Of a DNA stretch of 42,495 nt, positions 31,273 through 40,900 are shown one piece after another. Source of the stretch: a virus. The notes below the pieces were generated by a model. It had not been told where the DNA came from, made no database searches, and was given only the letters and a program-made list of their open reading frames with translations. Position numbers and translations under genes: made by a program. Positions within the stretch are counted from its first letter, which is position 1, and each line of letters starts with the position of its first letter. The stretch is taken from IMG/VR virus record IMGVR_UViG_3300042691_000834, positions 1 through 42,495 of that record; one strand, 5' to 3'.

Positions 31273-33555
31273 ATGAACACTCCTGAAATTGAAGCTATTA
31301 TTGAGCAAGCAGTTTCCATTGCTAAACAACGTAGCCATGAATATTGCACTATTGAACATCTATTGTTGTCGCTAGTAACACATGCTCCTTTTAAAAAATG
31401 TTTAGACAACTATGGGGTAGACTCAGAACTATTGACTAAAGAACTTACAAAATATATTGATGGGTTACGGTCAATTGAAATACAAAATAGTCAAGGACAA
31501 GAAATTCAACCCAGAAAAACAAATAGTTTAGAGAGGGTTATGAATCGCAGTATCACACAGGTATTATTCACTGGTAGAAAGATGGTTACTACTATTGATT
31601 TGTACTTAAGCATTTCTAGTGAGACTAACAGTCATGCTCACTATTTCCTAATGAAATATGGTATCGTTAAAAACGAATTTGTTCCATACTGGCAAAAACA
31701 TTATAAAAACACAGAGTCACATTCTAAATTAACAGATTCACAAGCAAATGAAATCTTAGAAGAATATACGACTAACCTTAGTGAACTAGCACGTGAGGGC
31801 AAACTAGAACCGCTAGTAGGTCGCAGTAATGAGTTGAATGATATCATTAATGTGTTAGCTAAACGATTCAAGTCAAACGTATTGATGGTTGGTGATCCGG
31901 GTGTAGGTAAGACTGCAATTGCAGAAGGTCTTGCAACAATGATTACTGAAAAATCAGTACCTGAATTCTTACTAGACCATGACGTTTACAGTATTGAAAT
32001 TGGTAACTTACTTGCAGGAAGTAAATATCGCGGTGATTTTGAGGAAAAGATTAAAGCAGTTATTGATGCACTTGTTGCTAAAAAGAAATGTATATTGTTC
32101 ATTGACGAGGCACATACTATGAAAGGTAGTGGTAGTGCTAACAATGGAAGCGTAGACTTTGCTAATATGATTAAGCCCGCAATTACTAAGGGTAATCTAA
32201 AAGTTATTGCAAGTACTACTTGGGAAGAGTATTACGAGAGTTTTGAGAAGGATCGTGCATTGATGCGTAGATTCTACAGGGTTAGTATTGATGAACCTAA
32301 CCACGATACTACAATCAAAATTCTAAAAGGATTGAGTTACAGACTTAACGAATTCCACAATGTAAACATTACGGACGAGGCTATTGAGGCCGCAGTAACT
32401 AGTGCATCACGTTATATTCATGACCGTAAAAATCCAGATAAAAGTATTGACTTGATTGATGCGGCTTGCGCTAAACAACGTGTACTTGAAAACAAAGACG
32501 TTGACATTACTAAAGAACTAATCTATGAACAAGTAGAACGTATGGCGGGTGTACCAGCAGATAAACTACAAAGCGATAACTATGAACGCATCGAAAGTTT
32601 AGACAGTAATATTAAAGACAAGTTATATGGTCAAGAGGAAACAATTGATAAAGTACTTGAACGTATCTATGTAAGTTTTGCTGGCATCGGCAATGAGAAG
32701 AAACCGCTTGCTAGTTTCTTATTCTTAGGACCAACGGGTACAGGTAAAACTGAACTTGCACGATTGTTAAGTAAAAACTTAGATATGCCATTACTCAAAT
32801 ATGACATGAGTGAATATAGCGAGAAGTTTAATGTATCAGCATTGCTTGGTGCGCCCCCTGGATATGTTGGGTATGGAGAAGGCAATCTAGGTGGTGGTAA
32901 ACTCATTAATGACCTAAGTAAGAATCCACATTCAATTTTGTTATTTGATGAAGTTGAAAAGGCTCATCCGGATATCTTTAATATCTTCTTGCAACTATTA
33001 GATGACGGTAAAGTTACCGGAACAAATGGTAAAGAAGTTAACGCTAAAAATTGTATCATCATTATGACAAGCAACTTAGGTGCAAGTGATAGTGAGAGAA
33101 ATGCTATTGGTTTTGGATCACAAGAGAAATTAGGTGAAGATGACAAAGCATTAAAAGACTTCTTCAAGCCCGAGTTTAGGAATCGCATTGACTTAATCTG
33201 CAAATTCGGTAAACTAGACATGCTAGCAATCAAAAAAATCGTTATTAAATTTACTGATGACTTGAAGAAATCTCTAAAAGAAACACACGATATCAATCTT
33301 AACTTGAGCGAACCGGTTGTAGAGTTTTTGGCTGAGAAGGGTTATGATAGTAAAATGGGCGCTAGACCGTTAGCACGTAAAATTGACGAATTGATTAGGG
33401 TACCTCTAAGTAAAAAAATCTTGTTTGAACGTATTAAAAATGCTATAATTAACGTACACGTTGGACCAGATGATAATATTTTGTTTGACGTTCAACAAAA
33501 ACTAACAGCGAGTGTAGGAGAAGATGGGATTATTAAAGTTACCACAGAAACGTAA
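31273..33555 (+). CDS. clpA: ClpA-like AAA+ unfoldase with ClpP-docking loop
   Basis: The 760-aa protein matches ClpA (E. coli: 758 aa), with no ClpB middle domain. An N-terminal Clp repeat domain (about residues 1-150) is followed by D1 with Walker A GDPGVGKT (207-214) and Walker B CILFIDEAH near 275. D2 has Walker A GPTGTGKTE (from 486), GAPPGYVGYGEG and LLFDEVEKAHPD. In the D2 loop SERNAIGFGSQEK, an IGF tripeptide (612-614) sits where ClpA has its IGL ClpP-docking motif. The protein could therefore feed substrates to host ClpP. DnaJ precedes it; no phage ClpP is in the window. The 3' end overlaps the next gene by 32 bases. Confidence 0.92.
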   Translation: MNTPEIEAIIEQAVSIAKQRSHEYCTIEHLLLSLVTHAPFKKCLDNYGVDSELLTKELTKYIDGLRSIEIQNSQGQEIQPRKTNSLERVMNRSITQVLFTGRKMVTTIDLYLSISSETNSHAHYFLMKYGIVKNEFVPYWQKHYKNTESHSKLTDSQANEILEEYTTNLSELAREGKLEPLVGRSNELNDIINVLAKRFKSNVLMVGDPGVGKTAIAEGLATMITEKSVPEFLLDHDVYSIEIGNLLAGSKYRGDFEEKIKAVIDALVAKKKCILFIDEAHTMKGSGSANNGSVDFANMIKPAITKGNLKVIASTTWEEYYESFEKDRALMRRFYRVSIDEPNHDTTIKILKGLSYRLNEFHNVNITDEAIEAAVTSASRYIHDRKNPDKSIDLIDAACAKQRVLENKDVDITKELIYEQVERMAGVPADKLQSDNYERIESLDSNIKDKLYGQEETIDKVLERIYVSFAGIGNEKKPLASFLFLGPTGTGKTELARLLSKNLDMPLLKYDMSEYSEKFNVSALLGAPPGYVGYGEGNLGGGKLINDLSKNPHSILLFDEVEKAHPDIFNIFLQLLDDGKVTGTNGKEVNAKNCIIIMTSNLGASDSERNAIGFGSQEKLGEDDKALKDFFKPEFRNRIDLICKFGKLDMLAIKKIVIKFTDDLKKSLKETHDINLNLSEPVVEFLAEKGYDSKMGARPLARKIDELIRVPLSKKILFERIKNAIINVHVGPDDNILFDVQQKLTASVGEDGIIKVTTET

Positions 33556-34240
33556 TGACGGTGTAGAGTACATAGACCATAGACCGTCAATGTACTATAA
33601 CAAATATCAGTATAGACTTAGATTTTATTTAGATGGTTTAACTCTATGCTTGTTTAGTAAATCAGAAAAAGAACTTGAAGATAGAGCCAAAAAGCATAAA
33701 CGATATGCAAAGGTAGATATAGAATCTATCAAACAATTCTTTAATTGGATGAATGTTGAAAAGTCTAAAAAAGATAAACAGTCTACTATTAGAATTGAAC
33801 ATAACATAGGTGCAGTATTTACTAATGACTTGACTTTATTTAAAGGTCTAATTGCTATGGGATCTCCTACTGACATTACAGAAGTTGACCCGTCAATACC
33901 GGCAGGCATTAAATATTTTGCAAAACAACCGGAATTTAAATATAGAGTACATTTAAAGTCTAAGAGAGTTAAAGATGATTTTCCAATAAAAATCTATAAT
34001 TTCTTTAAAAGGTATGAAAAATCTGAAACTAAAATGAAGCCTAGCAAAGCATTAACTAGGTGGCTAATTGATTATCAAAATGGCTCTACCTTTACTGGAT
34101 GGACTTGGAGATTGCAGTATGTTTCTAGTCATTTCTACTTTGACTATGATGATGAAAGCACATTAACATTGTTTATGCTGATGTTTTCTGATGTTGTCCA
34201 TAGACGCTATAAACTAGAAAAACGACCAGAACCTGTTTGA
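33524..34240 (+). CDS. Unknown basic protein, 238 aa
   Basis: Starts inside the clpA 3' end in another frame, with the ribosome site TAGGAG four bases before the ATG. The product is Lys/Tyr/Phe-rich (YYNKYQYRLRFYLDGLTLCL; FPIKIYNFFKRYEKSE; YQNGSTFTGWTWRLQYVSSH) and may bind nucleic acid or be structural. No family recognised, no membrane segment. Confidence 0.72.
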   Translation: MGLLKLPQKRNDGVEYIDHRPSMYYNKYQYRLRFYLDGLTLCLFSKSEKELEDRAKKHKRYAKVDIESIKQFFNWMNVEKSKKDKQSTIRIEHNIGAVFTNDLTLFKGLIAMGSPTDITEVDPSIPAGIKYFAKQPEFKYRVHLKSKRVKDDFPIKIYNFFKRYEKSETKMKPSKALTRWLIDYQNGSTFTGWTWRLQYVSSHFYFDYDDESTLTLFMLMFSDVVHRRYKLEKRPEPV

Positions 34241-34244
34241 CTAT

Positions 34245-34271
34245 GATAAATACTCTATTAGTGGAGTATTT
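34245..34271 (+). promoter_or_regulatory. Late promoter with perfect hairpin over the ribosome site
   Basis: Octamer GATAAATA 34245-34252, predicted start about 34258. AAATACTC (34248-34255) pairs perfectly with GAGTATTT (34264-34271), hiding GGAG (34263-34266). Late mRNA would start in the loop and lack the left arm. Confidence 0.75.
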
Positions 34272-34273
34272 TC

Positions 34274-34441
34274 ATGGCAAAGATTGTAGAAGATGTATTA
34301 ATCATCAAATTCAGTAAAATCGTCAAGGACAGTGAATCAGATGTTTCTGGTATCGCTGGCTCTGACGTTCAAGCGGCATTAGAACAAGTAGCCCAGGAAC
34401 TAGTGGGCGATGGCGTAGTAGTTGAGGTTGTAACAGCATAA
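34274..34441 (+). CDS. Small unknown protein, 55 aa
   Basis: A short ORF starting MAKIVEDVLIIKFSKIVKDS with a helical SDVQAALEQVAQELVGDG core. It has a clear ribosome site (GTGGAG), its own late promoter and a TAATG overlap with the next gene, so I consider it real. Its place before a beta-rich virion-like protein suggests a small structural or assembly partner. Confidence 0.75.
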   Translation: MAKIVEDVLIIKFSKIVKDSESDVSGIAGSDVQAALEQVAQELVGDGVVVEVVTA

Positions 34442-34788
34442 TGGCACAAACTGCTACATACATACTGTTTCCGCAGACTACATTCAGTACAGAAACACTT
34501 ATTCGTGGTGAAAAGAGACCCGCGGCAGCATACTACTTGGGTAATGCTGATTTACAAACAGTGTCATGGAATCTTACTAGTGTAACCGGGACCATAACGA
34601 TTCAAGCAAGTTTAGTGACAGATCCAGTATTAACAAATGACAGTGATTGGTTTCCGGTATACACTAAAATTTGTAATACAGTAACAGAAACAGGATATAC
34701 AAACATATCTGGTAATTTTGTTTGGTTACGTGCTAAGATAGCAGGATTTACTAACGGTACAATTCAGAACGTAAAGTTGAGTTACTAA
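34441..34788 (+). CDS. Beta-rich, virion-like unknown protein, 115 aa
   Basis: A compact beta-sandwich-like protein (YILFPQTTFSTETLIRGEK; LQTVSWNLTSVTGTITIQAS; GNFVWLRAKIAGFTNGTIQN) without cysteine clusters or helices. The pattern suits a decoration or fibre-tip protein. It is coupled to 34274 by TAATG and lies one base before 34790. Unrecognised. Confidence 0.72.
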   Translation: MAQTATYILFPQTTFSTETLIRGEKRPAAAYYLGNADLQTVSWNLTSVTGTITIQASLVTDPVLTNDSDWFPVYTKICNTVTETGYTNISGNFVWLRAKIAGFTNGTIQNVKLSY

Positions 34789-34789
34789 C

Positions 34790-36001
34790 ATGGCAGTAGT
34801 CGTTATTTACGGTGGTGGATTTCAACCCTTTCATCAAGGGCATTTGAGTAGTTACCTTGAGGCTAAACAAGCATTTCCCAATGCTGACTTTTATGTAGCC
34901 GCAAGTTCTGATGTAAAGCAACGACCAATACCATTTAACGATAAACAATTTTTAGCTACTGAAGCAGGGGTAGATCCAAATGATTTCCCTAACATCGTAG
35001 TTAAAAATCCTATGAACCCTACAGAGATATTAGATAGATATAGTCCTAAAAAAGATATATTCATTCTAGTACGTAGTGAGCGTGACCCCGTACCTTATAT
35101 GAAAAAGGACGGTACACCTGCATATTATCAACCATTTGTTAATCTTAAAAAATGTCAACCATTTGGTTATCATGGTTATGTATTTGTTACTAAGAAGCAT
35201 GACTTTAATGTTAATGGACAAGAAGTATATTCAGGTAGTCAAGTTAGAGATATGTATTTAAATGCTGATGAAAACGGACGCAACGAAATAGTATCGCAAT
35301 TATATCCTAATAGCAATAATTTAGAACAAGTAAAAGATGTGTTAGACAAATACATCGGTGTTCCTTTTGTACCTCCACCAAAAGAAAAGAAAATAAAGAA
35401 AGCTACAGTACAGAAAACTAGCGTAAACAAAAATGCTATGAAGAAATTGCAAAATGATCCATTAAAAGAAAATGCAATTGATATTATTCGCAAGGCTAGA
35501 CCTCTATTAAAAGAAGCAACAATTGAACAAAAATTTAAATTCTTAAAACTACTTAAAGAAGTATCATTCTTTAATATAGGAAAGAAAAAAGAAGATCCTA
35601 AAGTACCACAACAACCTGAAGATGATAATACTTTAGGATACAATTATTTGTTTAAGCCTAAAGAAAAGCCACCAGAACAACCTAAGGTTTATGCTGGTTG
35701 GGAAGAGTACAAAAAAGCTAAAGATGACGATGAAGTAGAAGAAGCCAAATTACATTTTAGTGACCCTAATGCTAGAATAAACGTATATTACATTCCACCG
35801 AGATTACAACGTGAAGGTAAGGTACAAAATTTAGCACATAACATTCCATATAAAGCATTAGAACCTTTTATACAAGCACTAACTAAGAAATATACAAATT
35901 TACGTCCAGAATACATTGAGTGGCAGAATGTAGCTACAGACTCTTTATCCAAATATGGCGAAAAGTTGGATGAATCTCAGGATTATTTAGAAGAAAAATA
36001 A
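34790..36001 (+). CDS. Cytidylyltransferase-fold nucleotidyltransferase with long C-terminal extension
   Basis: Residues 1-160 form a HxGH nucleotidyltransferase domain: VVVIYGGGFQPFHQGHLSSY, with H15-x-x-H18. SGSQVRD at 148-154 is the equivalent of the family's ISSTxxR motif. NadM, NadD and phosphopantetheine adenylyltransferases share this fold, so an NMN- or phosphoester-adenylating activity is possible, but the substrate is unknown. The C-terminal about 240 residues contain Lys-rich linkers (KEKKIKKATVQKTSVNKN) and a domain of unknown function ending at EKLDESQDYLEEK. That part carries LKEA/LKEV stretches resembling head-protease sites. Function of the extension is unclear. Confidence 0.82.
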   Translation: MAVVVIYGGGFQPFHQGHLSSYLEAKQAFPNADFYVAASSDVKQRPIPFNDKQFLATEAGVDPNDFPNIVVKNPMNPTEILDRYSPKKDIFILVRSERDPVPYMKKDGTPAYYQPFVNLKKCQPFGYHGYVFVTKKHDFNVNGQEVYSGSQVRDMYLNADENGRNEIVSQLYPNSNNLEQVKDVLDKYIGVPFVPPPKEKKIKKATVQKTSVNKNAMKKLQNDPLKENAIDIIRKARPLLKEATIEQKFKFLKLLKEVSFFNIGKKKEDPKVPQQPEDDNTLGYNYLFKPKEKPPEQPKVYAGWEEYKKAKDDDEVEEAKLHFSDPNARINVYYIPPRLQREGKVQNLAHNIPYKALEPFIQALTKKYTNLRPEYIEWQNVATDSLSKYGEKLDESQDYLEEK

Positions 36002-36017
36002 TTTGTAGCCATAATTA

Positions 36018-36046
36018 TTTCTTAAATAGTTATATCTTTTAAGAGG
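36018..36046 (+). promoter_or_regulatory. Late promoter with hairpin over the ribosome site (glycosyltransferase)
   Basis: Octamer CTTAAATA 36021-36028, predicted start about 36034. Bases 36018-36026 pair with 36038-36046 (seven Watson-Crick and two G-T pairs), covering the ribosome site AAGAGG. The start lies in the loop, so late mRNA lacks the left arm. Confidence 0.6.
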
Positions 36047-36051
36047 ACCAT

Positions 36052-37005
36052 ATGGCAACAAGTAAGAAAACCAAAGAAGCAAAAACTGTACCAGTATCTA
36101 AAGTACAGGAAATTATAGAAAATCCACCAGAGAAAACAGGTGAGCAAGCAACTGGCCCTGGGCAAGTTCAAGTCAACGTTGACTTTCTAAGAACTACACG
36201 GGTGCATATTGCAATGCCATGTTATGGTGGTATGTTGACTGAATCAACATTTATGAGTTTTATCAAGTGGGCAAACACAGCCCGTCAACTTGGTATTGAC
36301 TGGACATTGGAAACAATGGTAAACGAGAGTTTAATTAGCCGTGCTAGAAATACGTTGACTGCTAAGTTCTTGGATCAAGAAAATGCAACTCATTTGTTCT
36401 TTGTTGATGCTGATATCGGTTGGGAACCATGGCACTTGTTAGTATTGTTAAACCGTGACGTTGATGTTATCGGTGGACTATACCCAATGAAGACTATGCC
36501 AATCAAGTGGGTAGTTAATGGATTTGAAGGTGCTGAAGAAGGATCGGATGGATTCCAAGAAGTAAGTAAAGCAGGTACAGGATTCTTATTGATGAAGCGT
36601 CATGTATTTGAGAAACTTAAAACTCACCCAGCAGTTAAGCCATACAAAAATGATATTGGACTTGATCCTAAGTATGACCAACACTTAAAGACATATTTTG
36701 ACACAGCAGTTCGTCAAGGACGTTACTATAGCGAAGACTGGACATTCTGCGAAAACTGGCGTGATATCGGTGGTAAAGTATATGTTGATAAGCGTGTATT
36801 ACTACGTCACTCAGGTAGTTATGTATTCTGTATGGAAAATCAAGACCATCTATTGAATACAATTGGACCTATGTACGTTGAAGAAGTTAAGAAACGTCAA
36901 GCAACAGCCACAGCACAAACACAACCTGTACCAGCTATAGCGGCTCCCGTCGATGCTACCCCCGTAGCAAAACCAGCTAGAAAGGTTGCTAGCAGAAAAA
37001 CGTAA
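36052..37005 (+). CDS. GT-A-fold glycosyltransferase
   Basis: The 317-aa protein has the nucleotide-sugar transferase pattern. VHIAMPCYGGMLTESTFMSF is followed by RARNTLTAKFLDQENATHLF, and then the metal-binding DAD at residues 119-121 (FVDADIGWEP). GGLYPMKTMPIKW, GTGFLLMKRHVFEKL and YYSEDWTFCENWRDIGGKVY supply the acceptor side. The N-terminal 40 residues and the Ala/Pro-rich tail look disordered. It may glycosylate virion proteins, DNA or host surface sugars; the neighbouring fibre genes make a virion target plausible (inference). It has a late promoter and ends before a strong terminator. Confidence 0.82.
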   Translation: MATSKKTKEAKTVPVSKVQEIIENPPEKTGEQATGPGQVQVNVDFLRTTRVHIAMPCYGGMLTESTFMSFIKWANTARQLGIDWTLETMVNESLISRARNTLTAKFLDQENATHLFFVDADIGWEPWHLLVLLNRDVDVIGGLYPMKTMPIKWVVNGFEGAEEGSDGFQEVSKAGTGFLLMKRHVFEKLKTHPAVKPYKNDIGLDPKYDQHLKTYFDTAVRQGRYYSEDWTFCENWRDIGGKVYVDKRVLLRHSGSYVFCMENQDHLLNTIGPMYVEEVKKRQATATAQTQPVPAIAAPVDATPVAKPARKVASRKT

Positions 37006-37029
37006 AGTAATTTACGCTAACATAAAGAG

Positions 37030-37053
37030 GGCTGTCGATTGACAGCCTTTTTT
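37030..37053 (+). terminator. Rho-independent terminator after the glycosyltransferase
   Basis: GGCTGTC (37030-37036), loop GATT, GACAGCC (37041-37047) and six T. It abuts the next late promoter, so the T-tract also feeds the left arm of that promoter's hairpin. Confidence 0.9.
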
Positions 37054-37070
37054 CATAAATACACTATGAA
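37052..37070 (+). promoter_or_regulatory. Late promoter with hairpin over the start codon
   Basis: TTCATA (37052-37057) pairs with TATGAA (37065-37070), which contains the ATG. The octamer CATAAATA is 37054-37061 and predicted +1 is about 37067, at the ATG. The loop AATACAC nearly matches the loop of the gp13 gate (AATACAA). Confidence 0.6.
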
Positions 37071-37950
37071 CCTTACAGAATTACATGATTTTCAACTAAG
37101 TGATGCCCTTTATTTTCATTCTAACTTAAATCCAGCCATTTTTGATGGGGATAAAATGAATGATGAAGTGCGTGAGCAATTATTAATTATTGCCAAAGAC
37201 TTTGTAGAGCATCTGGGCATCACAGATTTAGACATTGAGGATATTACTATATCCGGTAGTAATGCTGCCTACACATACACAAAGCACAGCGATATAGATT
37301 TGCATATATTAGTTGATATGAAAAAGTTTGTAGATGATGATGTTTACCGTGAATTGTTTGATGCTAAAAAGACAATATACAATGAACAACACGATATCAT
37401 TATTAATGGATATGAAGTAGAATTATACGTACAGGATAATAATCAACCAGTAATTAGTTTGGGTGAATATTCAGTATTAAATGATAAATGGATACGTTTA
37501 CCAAGAAAGCGTAAAGCTAATTTTGACCAAGCGGCAACTAAATTAAAATTTAGAAAGATAGCTAAATTAGCTGAGTATGCATTAAAGTCAAACAATTATG
37601 AAAAAATACAAGGCATCTTAAAAACAATTAAGAAATATCGTCAAGCTGGATTAGATTTAAATGGGGAGTTTGGCCCAGAAAATCTAGCATTTAAAGCACT
37701 GCGTAGTAAGGGAGTTATCAAAAGACTATATGATAAGATAGATGAATTACATAGTGAAAGATTAAGTTTGCCCGAGAATAAAGTAGTAAATGAAGTCAGT
37801 GGATATATTCCAAGCGAAAAAGAAAAAAATGATCCGAGATTTAAAACGGCATTAACAGTAGATGTAAAACCAGATACAATTAAAAAGAATGCAAGTGCAT
37901 TTAATTTTAAAGTAAGTAGGGCAGGAATTCCTCCCTTGTTGAGAAAATAA
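37066..37950 (+). CDS. Nucleotidyltransferase-fold protein (MNT/CCA-type)
   Basis: I chose the ATG at 37066 because the longer frame starts inside the terminator hairpin at 37030. The 294-aa product carries the pol-beta-type signature: ISGSNAAYTYTKHSDIDLHI with GS at 64-65 and the metal pair D76-x-D78, and IINGYEVELYVQDNNQP giving a third acidic strand. Such domains transfer nucleotides to RNA, proteins or small molecules; the acceptor is unknown. The C-terminal half is Lys-rich and helical (KFRKIAKLAEYALKSNN). It has no ribosome site, and its ATG lies at the predicted late start. Confidence 0.8.
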   Translation: MNLTELHDFQLSDALYFHSNLNPAIFDGDKMNDEVREQLLIIAKDFVEHLGITDLDIEDITISGSNAAYTYTKHSDIDLHILVDMKKFVDDDVYRELFDAKKTIYNEQHDIIINGYEVELYVQDNNQPVISLGEYSVLNDKWIRLPRKRKANFDQAATKLKFRKIAKLAEYALKSNNYEKIQGILKTIKKYRQAGLDLNGEFGPENLAFKALRSKGVIKRLYDKIDELHSERLSLPENKVVNEVSGYIPSEKEKNDPRFKTALTVDVKPDTIKKNASAFNFKVSRAGIPPLLRK

Positions 37951-37958
37951 GGAAATAT

Positions 37959-40900
37959 ATGGCAACGGATCCAAGAACAATAATAGACTCAAGTCAAGAT
38001 CCTGGGTTATCACCCGCTCCTAATAATAGTGCTTCTTCCAACGTGGCTGATTATGACACCAGAGAAAGAAAAACGGTAATCATTGATTACACGGATCCTC
38101 CTTTATATGGCGTACCCGAATTACAAATATTTAATGACCCCGGCGGTAGTAATGGCCAGGTACAGTTTAACAAGGGTAATAGATTCGGTGGAGATAATAA
38201 TTTAGTATGGAACTCTAAAGTAAGAACTCTTAGCATATTAGGAAACTTGAGAGCAAGCGGAGAGATTACTGGAAGAATTGTAACTAACACAACTAAATTA
38301 AAAATCACAGGTGGCGAAGCCGGTGACACATTAATTACTGATGGTACTGGAAATTTATCTTGGGTACCTGCACCTGAGGCTGCATACGGTAATGCAAATG
38401 TTGCTAATTATTTACCTACTTATACAGGTAATTTAAGTGGTAGCAATCTAACAATATCAAATACGGCTTATATCTATAATATTAGTAGTACAGGTTTAGC
38501 ATCATTGACAACTGTAAATGTTAGCAGTAATTTAACTACTAATGCAATTTATACTAACAATTATTTTTATGCAAATGGTAATGTTGTACCTATAGGTATA
38601 GCTGGGAACAGTTTAGTTAACGGCAACAATTCATTTGCACTAGATGTTGATGGCAACGTTGTGTTTCAGGGAATTAGCTCAGGTGACGCTGTTAACCGTG
38701 GCTTGGTATGGGACTATGGTGCCGATGCTAACGGTGTCAACAGTCAGGTTCGCCAAGATGGTGATGGTTTAACAGTTCGTGCTTATACAGAAAGCGGCGG
38801 CGGCGCCAATGGGTACTCAGCACCAGTTAATATAGTCACCAATCAAGATGCAAACACAAAGGCATGGATATTTGACGGCGACGGCAATTTAACATTACCT
38901 GGTAACACAAGCTCAATCAATTACGCTAATGGTAGTCCATATGGTGGAGGCGGTAATGCTAACTTAGGTTACTTTAGTTTCAGTGGAAACACAATGTCAG
39001 TATTAAGTGATGGTACTATAAGAGCATTTACAAGTGCAGGTTATCAACCTAATATTACCATTGAATTAGATAGTGAAGAACTATTCCCAATATTATATAG
39101 TTTTACTAGTCAGGGTTTATTGTTTCCGGGCGGCGGCATTATTGACGGCTCTGATTTTGATGTTGATATAATAGCAGGCAATGATGTTGGTAACAGTACT
39201 TATGGTCACATTAGTTTTACAACAGATGGTCCTATTGGAATGAATTCATTAACTTTTAACTCTCTTGGAGAATTAACTGTTTCTACTGCGGAAGCAAACG
39301 ATGGTCTTATTAAATGGGTAGGTAACTCGTCAGGCGACGGTAATGGTTATACAACTATGGCCTTGGTGCCTGATACTACAGTAGAAGGCAACGACCAGTA
39401 TCTTATCATAGACCCCACAGCCGGGGAACCCGGACACATACATATACGAGCAGGTGGTACACAAGATAACTCCAATGCCGTGTTAATACTAGGTGGTGAA
39501 AACAGTTATTTCCGTGTTAATAGTGGTCTGAATCCCGATGTTTCTATCAGTGCTAATACTAAAAATTGGAATTTTGGTACAGATGGTACACTGGCACTAC
39601 CAGAAGGTGGAACTATCAGTGATGTAATTCCTGGTACAGGTGCCGCGGCAAGTATAGATGTAATACAAGTTGCTTCTAGTATTCCTAATGAAGTTTTTGT
39701 TAGTTTGCCTCCTGCAACAGTTACTGATTACAATGTACCAGGTACTAATATCATTGTTAATGTTACTTGGGTCACAAACGGTCCAAGTTATTATACTCCA
39801 AGATTTGAAGTAGTTGATGGCGGCACTGGACATACCGGTGGTGGTGAATTTGGTGGTGGTGACGTATTAACTGTTCCTTATGTTGACATGGGAATTAACC
39901 TAGGACAAGACTGGATTTGGTATGTGGGGACTATTGCAAGTAATCTTATACTAGAAGCAGGACTTAATAGTTGGACACTGAGTGGCGAAGGTAATTTAAT
40001 ATTACCAGGTAACACTTTTGCTGTTAACTATGCTAACGGAACACAAGTATCAATTGGTGGTAATACAGGCAATGTGACTTTCAGTGGCGAGACAGTGATA
40101 GGCACGGGCACTAGCAATACAATGAGTGGACTATATCTTGCACCGGATCCAGCGTCCCTAGCAAATAGTTTATACCTGCGAGTACGCGGAAATATCCAGG
40201 ACGAACCCACCCACATACATTTTGACACTGGCAACAATCAATACTATAATCAGTTCATTGGCGATGACCTCAAGTATATACAGTTGGCCAACACCGGCAA
40301 TATCGTTGTCAACAGCAACGATAGTGTGGGCAACTCAGCACAGTGGATTTTTGGTACAGATGGGTTATTGACATTGCCAAGTGGTAATGTTGCTATAGGT
40401 TTACAATATGGTTCAGAAGCGATACTTGCTAGCAACACAAATTTTGGCGTAGCAACGCAAGGCGCCAATGTCACAACATTTATCAACTGGAGTGATGATG
40501 TAGCAAACACATCATTAATTTCAGCATTGTATGTGAACGCACCTAGCGCAAATGCAGGTGATATACACATCAGAACAGGCGGTATAGGCAACGCAAATAT
40601 TTGGCAGTTCAATGTTGATGGTAACTTAGTATTGCCAGGCAATACATTCAGTGTCAACTATGCTAACGGTACACAAGTATCAATCGGTGGAGGCGGTAAT
40701 ACAGGCAATGTGACATTTGATGACAACATTGTTATAGGTACTAGCAACTTAAAGTTACAACCTGATTCTGCTAATAGTAGTGCTTATTTGGATATCTATT
40801 TAACCGGTGGCCCAGACATTCACATTGCTGGAAACGGTGAAACTGTTATTCTTGGAACCGATGAATTTGCTAATGTCACTGTTAACGTTGATGGTAATGT

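Noticed and set aside
33421-33449. TTGTTT-17-TATAAT inside the end of clpA as a promoter for 33524
   Set aside because: The -35 is poor and AT-rich coding sequence gives such matches by chance; 33524 has a ribosome site and can be read from the clpA mRNA.
37039-37065. Upstream start of the 37066 gene
   Set aside because: It lies within the loop and T-tract of a terminator, upstream of the late promoter start.
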